Of a stretch of 64,000 nucleotides of DNA, positions 10,101 through 17,481 are shown in pieces. This stretch comes from Nostoc edaphicum CCNP1411 (GTDB taxonomy: Bacteria; Cyanobacteriota; Cyanobacteriia; Cyanobacteriales; Nostocaceae): positions 2,170,001 through 2,234,000 of the forward strand of contig NZ_CP054698.1 of the NCBI RefSeq assembly GCF_014023275.1, written 5' to 3'. The number at the start of each line of letters is the position of its first letter. Within the stretch, counting starts at the first letter, position 1. The position numbers and the translations under genes are program-made. The notes beneath the pieces are model-generated. The model had not been told where the DNA came from and made no database searches. It worked only from the letters and a program-made list of their open reading frames with translations.

Positions 10101-12062
10101 GAAGCTAGTAATACTACTATTAAACAAATTGACAGCCGGAGTTGCAGCTTCTAGCTTGAGCAAATCAACCTCAATACTACTATCACCAACATTGGTGATA
10201 ATGTTATTGGCAATAGTAAAATTACCTTCAGAACTGGCGACGGCATTAATTGAAATCCCCTCATCAACAATGTTAGTCAGGGTATTTCCACTAACTACAA
10301 ACGTGCCTTGACCTAAATTTCCTAAATTCAAATCGATACCATCTGCACCAGAACCACCATTAACTTGACCATTGTAAGTAATCTGGTTATTGAGGATATT
10401 AGCTGTAATGCTAGCGTTGCTAGTACAAGTTTTATCTACAAAGAGCGCATTAAAATCGCGGCAGAGATTAACTTCAATCCCATCTACTCTATAATTAGTA
10501 TCAACATCAAAGTTGGTGATGATGCGGTTATCGGTAATTGTTAAATCCGTAATACCCTGGTAATTCCAAACAAAAATCCCACTTTCTAAACTAGTATCAA
10601 TTGCAGAATTGCGGGTATCATTGATAGTATTTCTGGCAATTTCTACCGTACCTGTGACATTTTCTAAATAAATACCTTCACTAAAAGCATTGGTGATTTT
10701 ATTATCTAAAATTCTCACATTACTAATATTAGTTCCCTTAACGCCTCTGGCATCATCAGTACCAGGAATTTGAATATTAAATCCAGAAACAACAGTATTG
10801 TTACCCAGTGTGATTAATCCATTTCCAGTCGGAACCATACCAGTAATTATTGGATGTATCCCACTACCCGATAAAGGTAGGGTGACGACTCCCAAATCTT
10901 TGACATTAACTACTTGTAGAGGCCCACTAGAGAATACTCGAACGCCATCGGGAATAGTAAATGGTGAAAAAGCAGTATCTTGATTAGAACGAACATAAAT
11001 CACATTGTCTGCTTTAGCTACCGCCAAAGCATCGGCAATTGTGCCAAAGGGAGACTCAAATGTACCATTACCAGTACCACCAGGGGCTACGTGGATAATG
11101 ATGGAGCGGTTATTATTGGTAGGAGTATCAGTATTATTTGTCGGAGTATCAGTATTATTTGCAGAACCTTGGCTTTCTGATTCAACCGTTGCAGCAAAAG
11201 CATCAGTTCTTTTTTCAACAGCAACTAGAATAGCAGCTTGGTTCTCTACTGTTGTTGCCATCCGCGCTAAAGCGCTATCTTTCTTCGGCTTGCTTCTCCT
11301 AGCGCCACTACCAGGGAAATTTGCACCAATACTAAAAGCCAGCCTAGTATCAAATAGGTCATCATTTTGTAGAGAAAGACTCAAACCCAAAAAATCATTA
11401 GGACGAGCTTCGATTCTCGTTTTCCAACCAAAAGCTTCCTTCGATTGACCACCAGAGTAGTAGTATACACCCGCATAGCCACGCAAGTCGCCACTACCAA
11501 TGCTTGTCAAGCGTGTACCAACTTCTGCATCTACACCAGACATCGCCACTTCTAAAAAGCGCGATCGCTGTATCATTAATGAATCACCTTGAAAGTATGG
11601 CAGATTCGTTTGGTCAACTTGGTTTTCTGAAGAATTCAAGGGAAGATAAGCATTAAAGCGAAAATCCCAACTACCTAAAGCTTCAAAACCCAGCCCTAAC
11701 TGATCAAAATTACTCTTACCTGTGTCACGGGTAGAATAAGAAATATAGCCACCAATAATCCGATTAGCTTTTTCGCTAAACAATCGATGTCCTAACAATA
11801 TATTGCCAGCTAAATTCGAGTCATTGTCTAATAAAACCTTCCCTTGTAAGAAAGTCAAAGTATTGCCAGGAGTTTGCAAAACAGGCAAAAATCCCTCAAA
11901 ACTGCTAAATGATTCATATCCTGCTCCCTCAGTGGTGTAGCGTACTCCAAAGCGGGGGGTAAATATCGGTTCTGTTTCTGGTGTTGTTTGAGCAATAGCC
12001 GTTGATGCAGAAGCTAAAATTCCAAACAAAGTAATGCAACCCAAATATTTAAAATTATTCAT
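7104..12062 (-). CDS. Giant parallel beta-helix surface protein with inverse-autotransporter-like barrel
   Basis: The protein has about 1652 residues. I start it at ATG 12062 because a signal peptide begins there (MNNFKYLGCITLFGILASAS...AIAQ), preceded by a usable AGGT; the frame is open further upstream without meaning. Mature residues to about 260 look like an outer-membrane barrel of the intimin/invasin (inverse autotransporter) kind: alternating strands such as TPRFGVRYTTEGAGYESFS and NRIIGGYISYSTRD, with strand ends rich in Tyr/Phe. A Ser/Thr/Asn-rich linker with NNTDTPT repeats follows, then a DUF1565-like segment (HVAPGGTGNGTFESPFGTI). The rest is hundreds of residues of right-handed beta-helix coils (ITNNTI/ISNNxI-type repeats). 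Three modules of roughly 300 residues are near duplicates. No LPXTG or SLH anchor is seen. It is likely an adhesin or glycan-interacting exoprotein. Confidence 0.88.
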   Translation of the reverse strand: MNNFKYLGCITLFGILASASTAIAQTTPETEPIFTPRFGVRYTTEGAGYESFSSFEGFLPVLQTPGNTLTFLQGKVLLDNDSNLAGNILLGHRLFSEKANRIIGGYISYSTRDTGKSNFDQLGLGFEALGSWDFRFNAYLPLNSSENQVDQTNLPYFQGDSLMIQRSRFLEVAMSGVDAEVGTRLTSIGSGDLRGYAGVYYYSGGQSKEAFGWKTRIEARPNDFLGLSLSLQNDDLFDTRLAFSIGANFPGSGARRSKPKKDSALARMATTVENQAAILVAVEKRTDAFAATVESESQGSANNTDTPTNNTDTPTNNNRSIIIHVAPGGTGNGTFESPFGTIADALAVAKADNVIYVRSNQDTAFSPFTIPDGVRVFSSGPLQVVNVKDLGVVTLPLSGSGIHPIITGMVPTGNGLITLGNNTVVSGFNIQIPGTDDARGVKGTNISNVRILDNKITNAFSEGIYLENVTGTVEIARNTINDTRNSAIDTSLESGIFVWNYQGITDLTITDNRIITNFDVDTNYRVDGIEVNLCRDFNALFVDKTCTSNASITANILNNQITYNGQVNGGSGADGIDLNLGNLGQGTFVVSGNTLTNIVDEGISINAVASSEGNFTIANNIITNVGDSSIEVDLLKLEAATPAVNLFNSSITSFTITGNTLDTAGNDGIDFEVADKADVTLTIANNIIQNIGSGDNGDRAIQLQATDNAIVRPTINSNTINNISGDGIQLAQVISPTITSNNINNTGERGIVVETASGTTNISDNTLTDTNQESMKLSEITGTVTISQNNINGSNNNTGIDFSNITGDVNLTIANNQLTENLNDVRVSLAGTTGTVKINDNTIINNGTAVDVQLGENTSLSIVDIKNNQITGTDTSIASSGINFQAFENAVAGNITVSDNTINNMTNGDGINLQLNGTSSAKFTISSNIISKIQDTNSGDFNFSDGINIELLDNANANVTLSNNNISQISVGNGIYMQLAGGNNAQEIAISDNTISQITTEGNGIDLQFLDNFDASNINPTVNLARNNISDVQGTGINVFNQTLDNTVNVMADANIISDTSGDGIKLQQVTNPQVINNNIINAGEQGIQVEIASVTTNVSNNTITDAQQESISLSEVTGTVSVNQNTVNGINSNSGIFISNTTGATALTVNSNNLTETFNDVRINLAGTASGTLQINENTITNNGTAVDVQLSDSANFSSITINNNQINGVDADITSNGINLQAFNDVVADNVIVSGNTINTITNGDGINLQFNGNSRAAFTISSNTISDIKDTVTGDFNFTDAINLEFFDNANSTVSVTENNISDVAGRGISLGNFSNTTTLDVSITDNQVSNTTAEGIGLDDLQGNVEVVNNTIENSQAVGIKLSGGEIAKITDNTINNTGTQGIQVENSSGTINIDRNTITDANQESITLSEVTGTVTVNQNTINGLNNSFGIFTQNSTGSVDLTIDDNTLLENQNDIGVNFSGIASGTAQVNNNTISNIGSGVDVQLTDSANLSSITINNNQITGVDTSTASNGINFQATDDVAANNVTVSGNTINTITNKDGMSFQVRNNSQTIFTISGNTITNVQDFNPGDSGLNDAINLKFFDDNVSSSATISNNVLSVIDGSGIHATNNGNDSTNSVEVTITGNQFSNIDDINIRLENISDFQI

Positions 12063-12464
12063 TGGTAGACCTGATATATAAATAGAAACCCAAATTAATG
12101 TAGAGACACTACACTGCAATGTCTCCAAAAATTAGATAAACCTGTTGGTAGAATTTTTGCGGCGAATACCAATTACACAAGGACGATGAACACCCGTAGA
12201 TAGTCTTTAACTTTGATAGCTGCTAGTCAACCACTCATTCGTTATATCTATGTATTGTATTTAGTCAATATCAGTTAGCTGATACAGCCGGATATCTGAC
12301 CGCTTACATCTTACTTGTATTTTTTCAAACTGTCACTATAGTTAAAGATGCTTAAAAATCGAGGCTAGAGACTACGAATAATCACGGGTGTAAAGACAAG
12401 ACTAATTAACCCAATTGATTTTAGGATTCTTCGCAGTTATTGACGGCACTAAATAAACATTCAC
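12063..12464. other. Divergent intergenic region, no gene seen
   Basis: This spacer separates the start of the beta-helix gene from the GNAT gene and must hold both promoters. I see no open frame of note, no strong hairpin and no recognisable operator. Confidence 0.5.
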
Positions 12465-12899
12465 ATGCTTGAGTACAAAATATCAATTGAAAGTCAGCCA
12501 GACTTCAAAGAAGTTGACTTTGTAGACAAGCAACTTCACGAATTCAATCTAAGCAAGATTGGCGATTACCAATATACGCCCTTGTTTTTAATGCTTCGTG
12601 ATTCCCAGAAAAAGGTAGTGGGCGGCTTGGAGGGTTTTATCGGCTTGGGATGGCTCCATATTAGTACTCTGTGGATTGCACAAGAGTTAAGAGGTGATGG
12701 ATATGGAAAAGCACTTCTTTTAGCGGCAGAACAAGAGGCTGTTAATCGTGGCTGCTTACACGCGTATGTTTTTACTTACAGCTTCCAAGCTCCTGAATTT
12801 TATCAGCACTTGGGTTATGAAGTTTTTGGAGAGTTAGAGGATTTTCCTTCCGGTCATCGTCGATACTTTCTGAAAAAGTCTTTACGAAAAAACACTTAG
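12465..12899 (+). CDS. GNAT-family N-acetyltransferase
   Basis: The 144-residue protein has the GNAT fold order: an N-terminal strand region, GGLEGFIGLGWLHISTLWI (beta4), the acetyl-CoA pyrophosphate-binding loop LRGDGYGKALL (R/Q-x-x-G-x-G/A motif), then a helix with EQEAVNRGC and YVFTYSFQAPEFYQHLGYE. The family transfers acetyl from acetyl-CoA to an amine. The substrate is not evident; the length and the FYQHLGYEVFGE ending are typical of small soluble GNATs. It is transcribed alone, 82 bases before the HAD gene on the same strand. Confidence 0.88.
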   Translation: MLEYKISIESQPDFKEVDFVDKQLHEFNLSKIGDYQYTPLFLMLRDSQKKVVGGLEGFIGLGWLHISTLWIAQELRGDGYGKALLLAAEQEAVNRGCLHAYVFTYSFQAPEFYQHLGYEVFGELEDFPSGHRRYFLKKSLRKNT

Positions 12900-12981
12900 T
12901 TGAATTCAATGGTGGAGATTATTGATCTAAAAATAGCCATATATCTGAGATAATTTTGATAAAAATTAACATTTTGCAGCG

Positions 12982-13674
12982 ATGCTAAGACTGATTACTG
13001 ACTTTGACGGCCCAATTATTGATGTTTCCGAACGGTACTACCGTGTTTATCAATTTTGCTTGGAAAAAACCCGTCGCCCAGACCAAGCGGTGCAAGAACT
13101 TCCGAAAGCGGAATTTTGGCAGTTAAAGCGATCGCGTGTTCCTGAAAAACAAATCGCCTTAAATTCAGGGTTAGACGAACCCCAAGCACAAGAATTCGCC
13201 CAATTACGGCGGCAAACTGTGCATACAGAAGCTTATTTTAACTATGACACTCTCGCACCTGGTGCCGTGGATGCACTGTTAAAAATTCAACAAGCTGGAA
13301 TTGATTTAGCAGTTATGACCATGCGCCGAGTTCGGGAACTAGATTATGCCTTTAAAAAATACGATTTAGGGAGATTTTTCCCGGAAAATCGTTGTTATTG
13401 CCTGAGTAATGACTACGTTAAAACTCGCGATATTGAAGATAAGCCTTTGTTGATGGCTAGGGCTTTAAAAGAACTGCCCCCCGCCGCTGATACCTGGATG
13501 GTGGGAGATACGGAAGCTGACATCACCGCTGCAAAAAATTATGGTATTAAGGTGATAGCTGTGGAATCTGGTATCCGCGATCGCACCCAATTGGAACTTT
13601 ACTACCCCGATTTAATTGTTAAGGATTTTAGCACTGCTGTAGATTTAGTCTTAGAAGCTAAACACCTTGTCTAG
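12982..13674 (+). CDS. HAD-superfamily hydrolase
   Basis: The 230-residue protein carries HAD motif I as LITDFDGPIIDVS (nucleophile Asp7, acid Asp9), motif II near DLAVMTMRR, a Lys region (DYVKTRDIEDKP) and motif IV as WMVGDTEADITAAKNYG. The cap is an alpha-helical insert between motifs I and II (C1 type), as in phosphoglycolate-phosphatase-like enzymes. It probably hydrolyses a small phosphorylated metabolite. Pro replaces the usual Thr after DFDG, which occurs in some HAD subfamilies. The substrate is unknown. Confidence 0.85.
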   Translation: MLRLITDFDGPIIDVSERYYRVYQFCLEKTRRPDQAVQELPKAEFWQLKRSRVPEKQIALNSGLDEPQAQEFAQLRRQTVHTEAYFNYDTLAPGAVDALLKIQQAGIDLAVMTMRRVRELDYAFKKYDLGRFFPENRCYCLSNDYVKTRDIEDKPLLMARALKELPPAADTWMVGDTEADITAAKNYGIKVIAVESGIRDRTQLELYYPDLIVKDFSTAVDLVLEAKHLV

Positions 13675-13953
13675 AAAGGCTCTTTAGGATACAACCAGAA
13701 GTGTTGAATGTTAACAAAAAGCTGATAAAAATAGCCCAAAATATCTGAGATTCTGGGCAAAGAATTAAAATATTTTAGTTTAGCAGTTCCCATAAATTCA
13801 TTTCCCAAAATTGTCAAAGATATTTAGAGAGGACTGCCAAAAAAACGATTATCCAGTATTGAACAGTTGTTTCTTCTTTGAGTGCTGGCTATCTTATAGC
13901 CTGGATAACAGCTTAACAAGTATGCGAGATTTATTTCAAAGATTAAATGAAGA

Positions 13954-14416
13954 AGAATTCAGAAGTCAGAATTCAGGAGTCAGAAGAAATCAGTGGGGGA
14001 TTCAGACCCGCCACTGAATTGTTGCACCACTAAATCAAAGATTTAGTGGTGGTCTTAATCTTAAACCCATTGATTCAGACGCGACGCTCGAATACTCGCT
14101 AACGCTGCGCTATCCACTCTTTCGTTCAAAATTCATTCTGTTAGCGGTAGCGGGGCGTTTAGCCCATTCTGGCTCCTGACTCCTGAATTCTGTTTCGATA
14201 ACACAGATTTTAAAATAGATATTTCTACATTTTTTTTTGGCAAGTTAGTAAATTACAAAGAAAGGTAGGGAGCAGAAGGCTTAGTCGCAAGAAAACTTCG
14301 CCCTAGCTGGTTCCTAGCCTCCAGGCTGGGAAACGATCCTGAGAGGCTCCGCTTCTAGTGGCTTGACCAGAGGTAGCAGCCCCTAGGAATACATTCCCAG
14401 CCTACAGGCTGGAAAC
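13954..14416. repeat. Cluster of interspersed palindromic repeats in the 13675-14798 spacer
   Basis: The long spacer after the HAD gene is packed with repeats. GAATTCAGGAGTCAGAA-type sequence lies at about 13954-13986 and its inverse (TTCTGGCTCCTGACTCCTG) at about 14169-14190. A small hairpin CCACTAAATC...GATTTAGTGG lies at 14026-14053. Two copies of the palindrome TTCCCAGCCT-CCAGGCTGGGAA type lie at 14309-14335 and 14393-14416. The same two families recur at 25766-25826, 18908-18932 and 27561-27585. A short open frame at 13811-14017 runs into the repeats and is not a credible gene. Nothing else is seen up to 14798. Confidence 0.75.
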
Positions 14417-14798
14417 GAGGCAACACAAGACTTTGGACTTATATTTAGTGCCATTCAGTTCTGGCTTCTACAAGAGCCAATACTTCATTGCAGAGGTAGA
14501 AACTCGTCAGTACTTGACACACGTTTATCAAGCTGCGCCAGCTTCAGCTACAGTAGCATCCACTTGGTATTAAGCCGAGATGCGCTACGTGAAAATTTTG
14601 TGTCTTCGGCTCAACACATCTTCCAGTTTCTTACAGAGAATATCACGAATACCATGCACAACCTGATAAGTTGAGTTTTAACTCAAATAACTTGAGTGGT
14701 TTGACTGGAACCCAGTGTTGAAGAATAAGAACATCTAACTGCGAACCCTCGAATGACTAATCAGACTATTATCAACCCATTGAAGGAAGAATAATCTC

Positions 14799-14861
14799 AT
14801 GAGCACGATTGTTACTAAAGATGGCATCCAAATATACCAGAAAGGCTGTTTATGTTCATGA
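14799..14861 (+). pseudogene. 5' remnant of an alpha/beta hydrolase gene, 20 codons
   Basis: ATG 14799 opens a 20-codon frame beginning MSTIVTKDGIQIYQK, nearly the same as the start of the intact hydrolase at 15588 ([15 protein letters not shown]). The frame then leaves the hydrolase sequence and stops at TGA 14859-14861. An AAGGAAG ribosome-binding sequence precedes it. It therefore looks like the 5' end of a paralogous hydrolase gene left after a deletion fused it to the DUF4126 gene. Its stop overlaps the likely DUF4126 start in an ATGA arrangement, so it may now act as a translated leader. Confidence 0.7.
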
Positions 14862-15265
14862 CATTGATTTCTGCATTTCTCCTTGGGTTAGTTGCGGGAC
14901 TGCGAGCGTTGACAGCCCCTGCTGCTTTATTTCTGGCACGTGGTGGGATTATCGGGATCGTTCTGGCTGTACTGGCAGTGGCTGAGTTTATTGGCGACAT
15001 GCTGCCGCAAATTCCCTCTCGCACCAGTCCCCCTGCGTTGATTGCTCGGATTCTCAGTGGTGGCATTGTGGGATGGCTAGTCACCGGAGCAAATAGCAGT
15101 TTTGCATTTGTTGGAGCGCTCTTTGGGATTGTGGGTGCACTAGTCGGTGCGTATGGGGGTCGGGCGGTGCGGATAGCCGCCATTGAACGGATTGGTGCAG
15201 TTCCTGCTGCCCTTGCTGAGGATGTTGTAGCGATCGCTCTGGCTGCTTTTATCGTTACCCGTTGA
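14858..15265 (+). CDS. DUF4126-family membrane protein
   Basis: The protein is about 135 residues with three or four membrane helices: ISAFLLGLVAGLRALTAPAA at the start, IIGIVLAVLAVAEFIGDMLP, a Gly-rich central pair and a C-terminal VVAIALAAFIVTR. The start AFLLGLVAGLRALTAPAA and the conserved DMLPQIPSRTSPP loop are typical of the DUF4126 family, whose function is unknown. I prefer ATG 14858 because it overlaps the stop of the upstream remnant (ATGA), which suggests translational coupling; ATG 14852 is the alternative. Composition is GC-richer than the flanking genes. Confidence 0.82.
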   Translation: MTLISAFLLGLVAGLRALTAPAALFLARGGIIGIVLAVLAVAEFIGDMLPQIPSRTSPPALIARILSGGIVGWLVTGANSSFAFVGALFGIVGALVGAYGGRAVRIAAIERIGAVPAALAEDVVAIALAAFIVTR

Positions 15266-15407
15266 TCTTACAAAGTGTGTAAGCCCTAACTTAACTGGTA
15301 TCTTAAATTAAAGAACTTGACTGGTCTCAGTTGAACCAAAATTGAATAATGAAGGCAACTGATTGAAAGGTAGATAAGCCACCTGAGCGAGCAATCAGGT
15401 CATCAAA

Positions 15408-15502
15408 ATCAGTTATGTATCAACTGATCTAGTAGCAATTTGCTTATATGTATTGACAAATCAAGAAGATCGCTGACTGAAATCAGTCATGTATCAACTG
15501 AT
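15408..15502 (+). promoter_or_regulatory. Pair of 21-bp operator-like inverted repeats upstream of the hydrolase gene
   Basis: ATCAGTT-ATGTATC-AACTGAT (15408-15428) is a perfect 7-bp inverted repeat with a 7-bp spacer. A second copy, ATCAGTC-ATGTATC-AACTGAT (15482-15502), differs at one base and lies exactly 74 bases downstream. Spacers are identical. The pair lies 86-180 bases before the start of the hydrolase gene and has the form of a dimeric repressor operator. No regulator gene is adjacent, so the binding protein is unknown. Confidence 0.55.
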
Positions 15503-15587
15503 CGATCAGTTACCGATCGCGGATGCAGTTATCTTTACAGTCCGAACCAGATACAGATTGGGAAATCACAATTTACATAGGAGCCAG

Positions 15588-16412
15588 ATGAGTACAATCA
15601 CCACTAAGGATGGTACGCAAATCTATTACAAAGACTGGGGCACAGGACAGCCCATTGTCTTCAGCCACGGCTGGCCACTGAGCGCGGATGCTTGGGAATC
15701 GCAGATGTTTTTTCTCGCCTCACATGGCTATCGTTGCATCGCGCATGATCGTCGCGGTCATGGACGGTCGAGTCAACCGTGGAACGGCAATGATATGGAT
15801 ACCTACGCCGACGATCTGGCAGAGCTTTTCGAGGCGCTGGATATTAACAATGCGGTGATGATCGGACACTCTACCGGCGGCGGTGAAGTGGCACGCTTTA
15901 TTGGCCGCCACGGAACCAAGCGCGTTTCCAAGGCAGTGTTGATGGGCGCAGTGCCGCCGCTCATGCTCAAGACGGAGGCAAATCCGGGTGGGCTACCCAT
16001 TGAGGTCTTTGACGGCTTTCGTGCAGCATTTTTGGCCGACCGCTCGCAGTTCTTTCTGGATGTACCCAGTGGCCCGTTCTTTGGCTTCAATCGACCCGGT
16101 GCTAAAGTCTCCCAAGGGCTAATCTATTCGTGGTGGATGCAGGGGATGATGGCTGGACATAAGAACGCCTATGACTGTATTAAGGCGTTTTCGGAAACAG
16201 ATTTCACCGAGGATTTGAAGAAATTCGATGTGCCGACGTTGATCATCCACGGTGATGACGATCAAATCGTGCCGATTGGTGCTTCTGCCCTTCTGTCTGC
16301 GAAGCTCATCAAGGATTCGACTTTGAAGATTTATCCTGGGGGAGCGCACGCTCTGGGTGACACGAGCAAGGAACAGATCAACGCCGATCTGCTGGAATTT
16401 ATCAAATCCTGA
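15588..16412 (+). CDS. Cofactor-free haloperoxidase/perhydrolase-like alpha/beta hydrolase
   Basis: I start at ATG 15588 (274 residues), where the family sequence [18 protein letters not shown] begins after TAGGAGCC; the frame is open 33 codons upstream without family similarity. The nucleophile elbow is GHSTGGG (Ser95), the acid is in HGDDDQIVP (residues 221-229), and the base is His254 in [19 protein letters not shown] and the long lid with FFGFNRPG are typical of non-haem chloroperoxidases/aryl esterases. In vivo these are esterases or perhydrolases rather than true halogenating enzymes. Base composition is clearly GC-richer than the neighbourhood (34 of 60 bases are G or C at 15781-15840), which suggests horizontal transfer. 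The SDR gene follows on the same strand. Confidence 0.9.
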   Translation: MSTITTKDGTQIYYKDWGTGQPIVFSHGWPLSADAWESQMFFLASHGYRCIAHDRRGHGRSSQPWNGNDMDTYADDLAELFEALDINNAVMIGHSTGGGEVARFIGRHGTKRVSKAVLMGAVPPLMLKTEANPGGLPIEVFDGFRAAFLADRSQFFLDVPSGPFFGFNRPGAKVSQGLIYSWWMQGMMAGHKNAYDCIKAFSETDFTEDLKKFDVPTLIIHGDDDQIVPIGASALLSAKLIKDSTLKIYPGGAHALGDTSKEQINADLLEFIKS

Positions 16413-16524
16413 TGCGGATGCATGGATGTGAGACATCGTTAAAAATCTCAATGGGTGCATTCTTGTAGGTTCGCACCTGTTTAGGACAGATATTTTAAAC
16501 CCAACAACTACAGGAATAAAATGC

Positions 16525-17274
16525 ATGACAAAACTAGATGGAAAAATTGCAGTCGTTACAGGTGCATCTAAAGGTATCGGTGCATCGATCGCTAAACATC
16601 TCGCAGCCGAAGGTGCAAGCGTTGTCGTCAACTATGCATCCAGCAAAGAAGGAGCCAATCGCGTGGTTGATGAGATTGTCAGCACGGGCGGTAAGGCGAT
16701 CGCAGTTCAGGCAAATGTTGCCAAAAAGGCAGAGATCGAACATCTGTTTGCAGAGACGCAGCAAGCCTTCGGCAAGCTTGATATTTTGGTCAACAATGCG
16801 GGAATTTATGAATTTTCACCACTTGAAGACATCACCGAAGAACACTTCCATAAGCACTTTGATTTGAATGTGCTGGGATTAATCCTTACCTCACAACAAG
16901 CCGTCAAGCATTTCGGTTCGGCAGGCGGCAGCATTATCAATATCAGTTCGGTCGTCAGCACCCTTACACCCCCCAATGCCTCAATCTATAGCGCTACCAA
17001 AGCGGCTGTTGATGCCATCACGAGGTCACTAGCCAAAGAGTTGGGTTCACGTAACATCCGTGTCAACTCTATCAATCCTGGCATGGTGGAAACCGAAGGT
17101 ACGCACACAGCAGGAATTACTGAGAGCGAAGGTCGCCAACAGACTGAAGCGCAGACACCACTAGGTCGCATTGGACAGCCACAAGACATCGCCCCTGCCG
17201 TTGTCTTCCTTGCTTCCTCCGATTCCGCTTGGATCACTGGCGAAACTCTGTACATCGCGGGTGGGCTTCGCTAA
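16525..17274 (+). CDS. SDR-family short-chain dehydrogenase/reductase
   Basis: This is a classical SDR of 249 residues. It has the cofactor motif TGASKGIG (residues 12-19), NNAG at 90-93, and the catalytic Ser142, Tyr155 and Lys159 in SIYSATK, followed by RVNSINPGMVETEG and a C-terminal ITGETLYIAGG. NADP(H) preference is likely from the NYASSKEGA stretch after beta2. It is similar to FabG-like/glucose-1-dehydrogenase-like reductases, but the substrate is not known. It follows the hydrolase by 112 bases and may share its transcript. Like its neighbour it looks GC-richer than the flanking genes. Confidence 0.9.
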   Translation: MTKLDGKIAVVTGASKGIGASIAKHLAAEGASVVVNYASSKEGANRVVDEIVSTGGKAIAVQANVAKKAEIEHLFAETQQAFGKLDILVNNAGIYEFSPLEDITEEHFHKHFDLNVLGLILTSQQAVKHFGSAGGSIINISSVVSTLTPPNASIYSATKAAVDAITRSLAKELGSRNIRVNSINPGMVETEGTHTAGITESEGRQQTEAQTPLGRIGQPQDIAPAVVFLASSDSAWITGETLYIAGGLR

Positions 17275-17348
17275 CTTTAAATGTCATCACTCCATCCAAA
17301 CCTCACCTCAATGGGTGGAGAGTTTTTAACTTTGAGTGTGAGAGTGTT

Positions 17349-17441
17349 TAGGACTTACGCAAACAATAGCCGAAACCCTGATTTAACGGTAGGGGCAATT
17401 AATGAATTGCCCCTACCACGCGTAGTTTTGCGTAAGTACTA
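17349..17441. repeat. MITE-like palindromic element
   Basis: Terminal arms GGACTTACGCAAA (from 17351) and TTTTGCGTAAGTACT (to about 17440) are complementary over about 11 bases. The interior has its own hairpin, TAGGGGCAATT...GAATTGCCCCTA (about 17389-17416). The same terminal sequence, GGACTTACGCAAAA, occurs alone at 3488-3501. The form is that of a small non-autonomous repeat. It separates the SDR gene from the FAD oxidoreductase gene. Confidence 0.65.
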
Positions 17442-17481
17442 ATATTAGGAAAACAAACTATCCCCAAGGAGTTTAGCACTG

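Noticed and set aside
7624..11448. Many plus-strand open frames (for example 8329-8742, 11005-11448) inside the beta-helix gene
   Set aside because: They are antisense shadows of a repetitive gene; the minus frame has a signal peptide, barrel and regular coils, while the plus frames have no protein character.
13811..14017. 68-codon frame after the HAD gene
   Set aside because: Its second half is interspersed repeat sequence and it has no recognisable protein features or good ribosome site.
16119..16631. 170-codon minus frame covering the end of the hydrolase and start of the SDR gene
   Set aside because: It is antisense to two well-supported genes.
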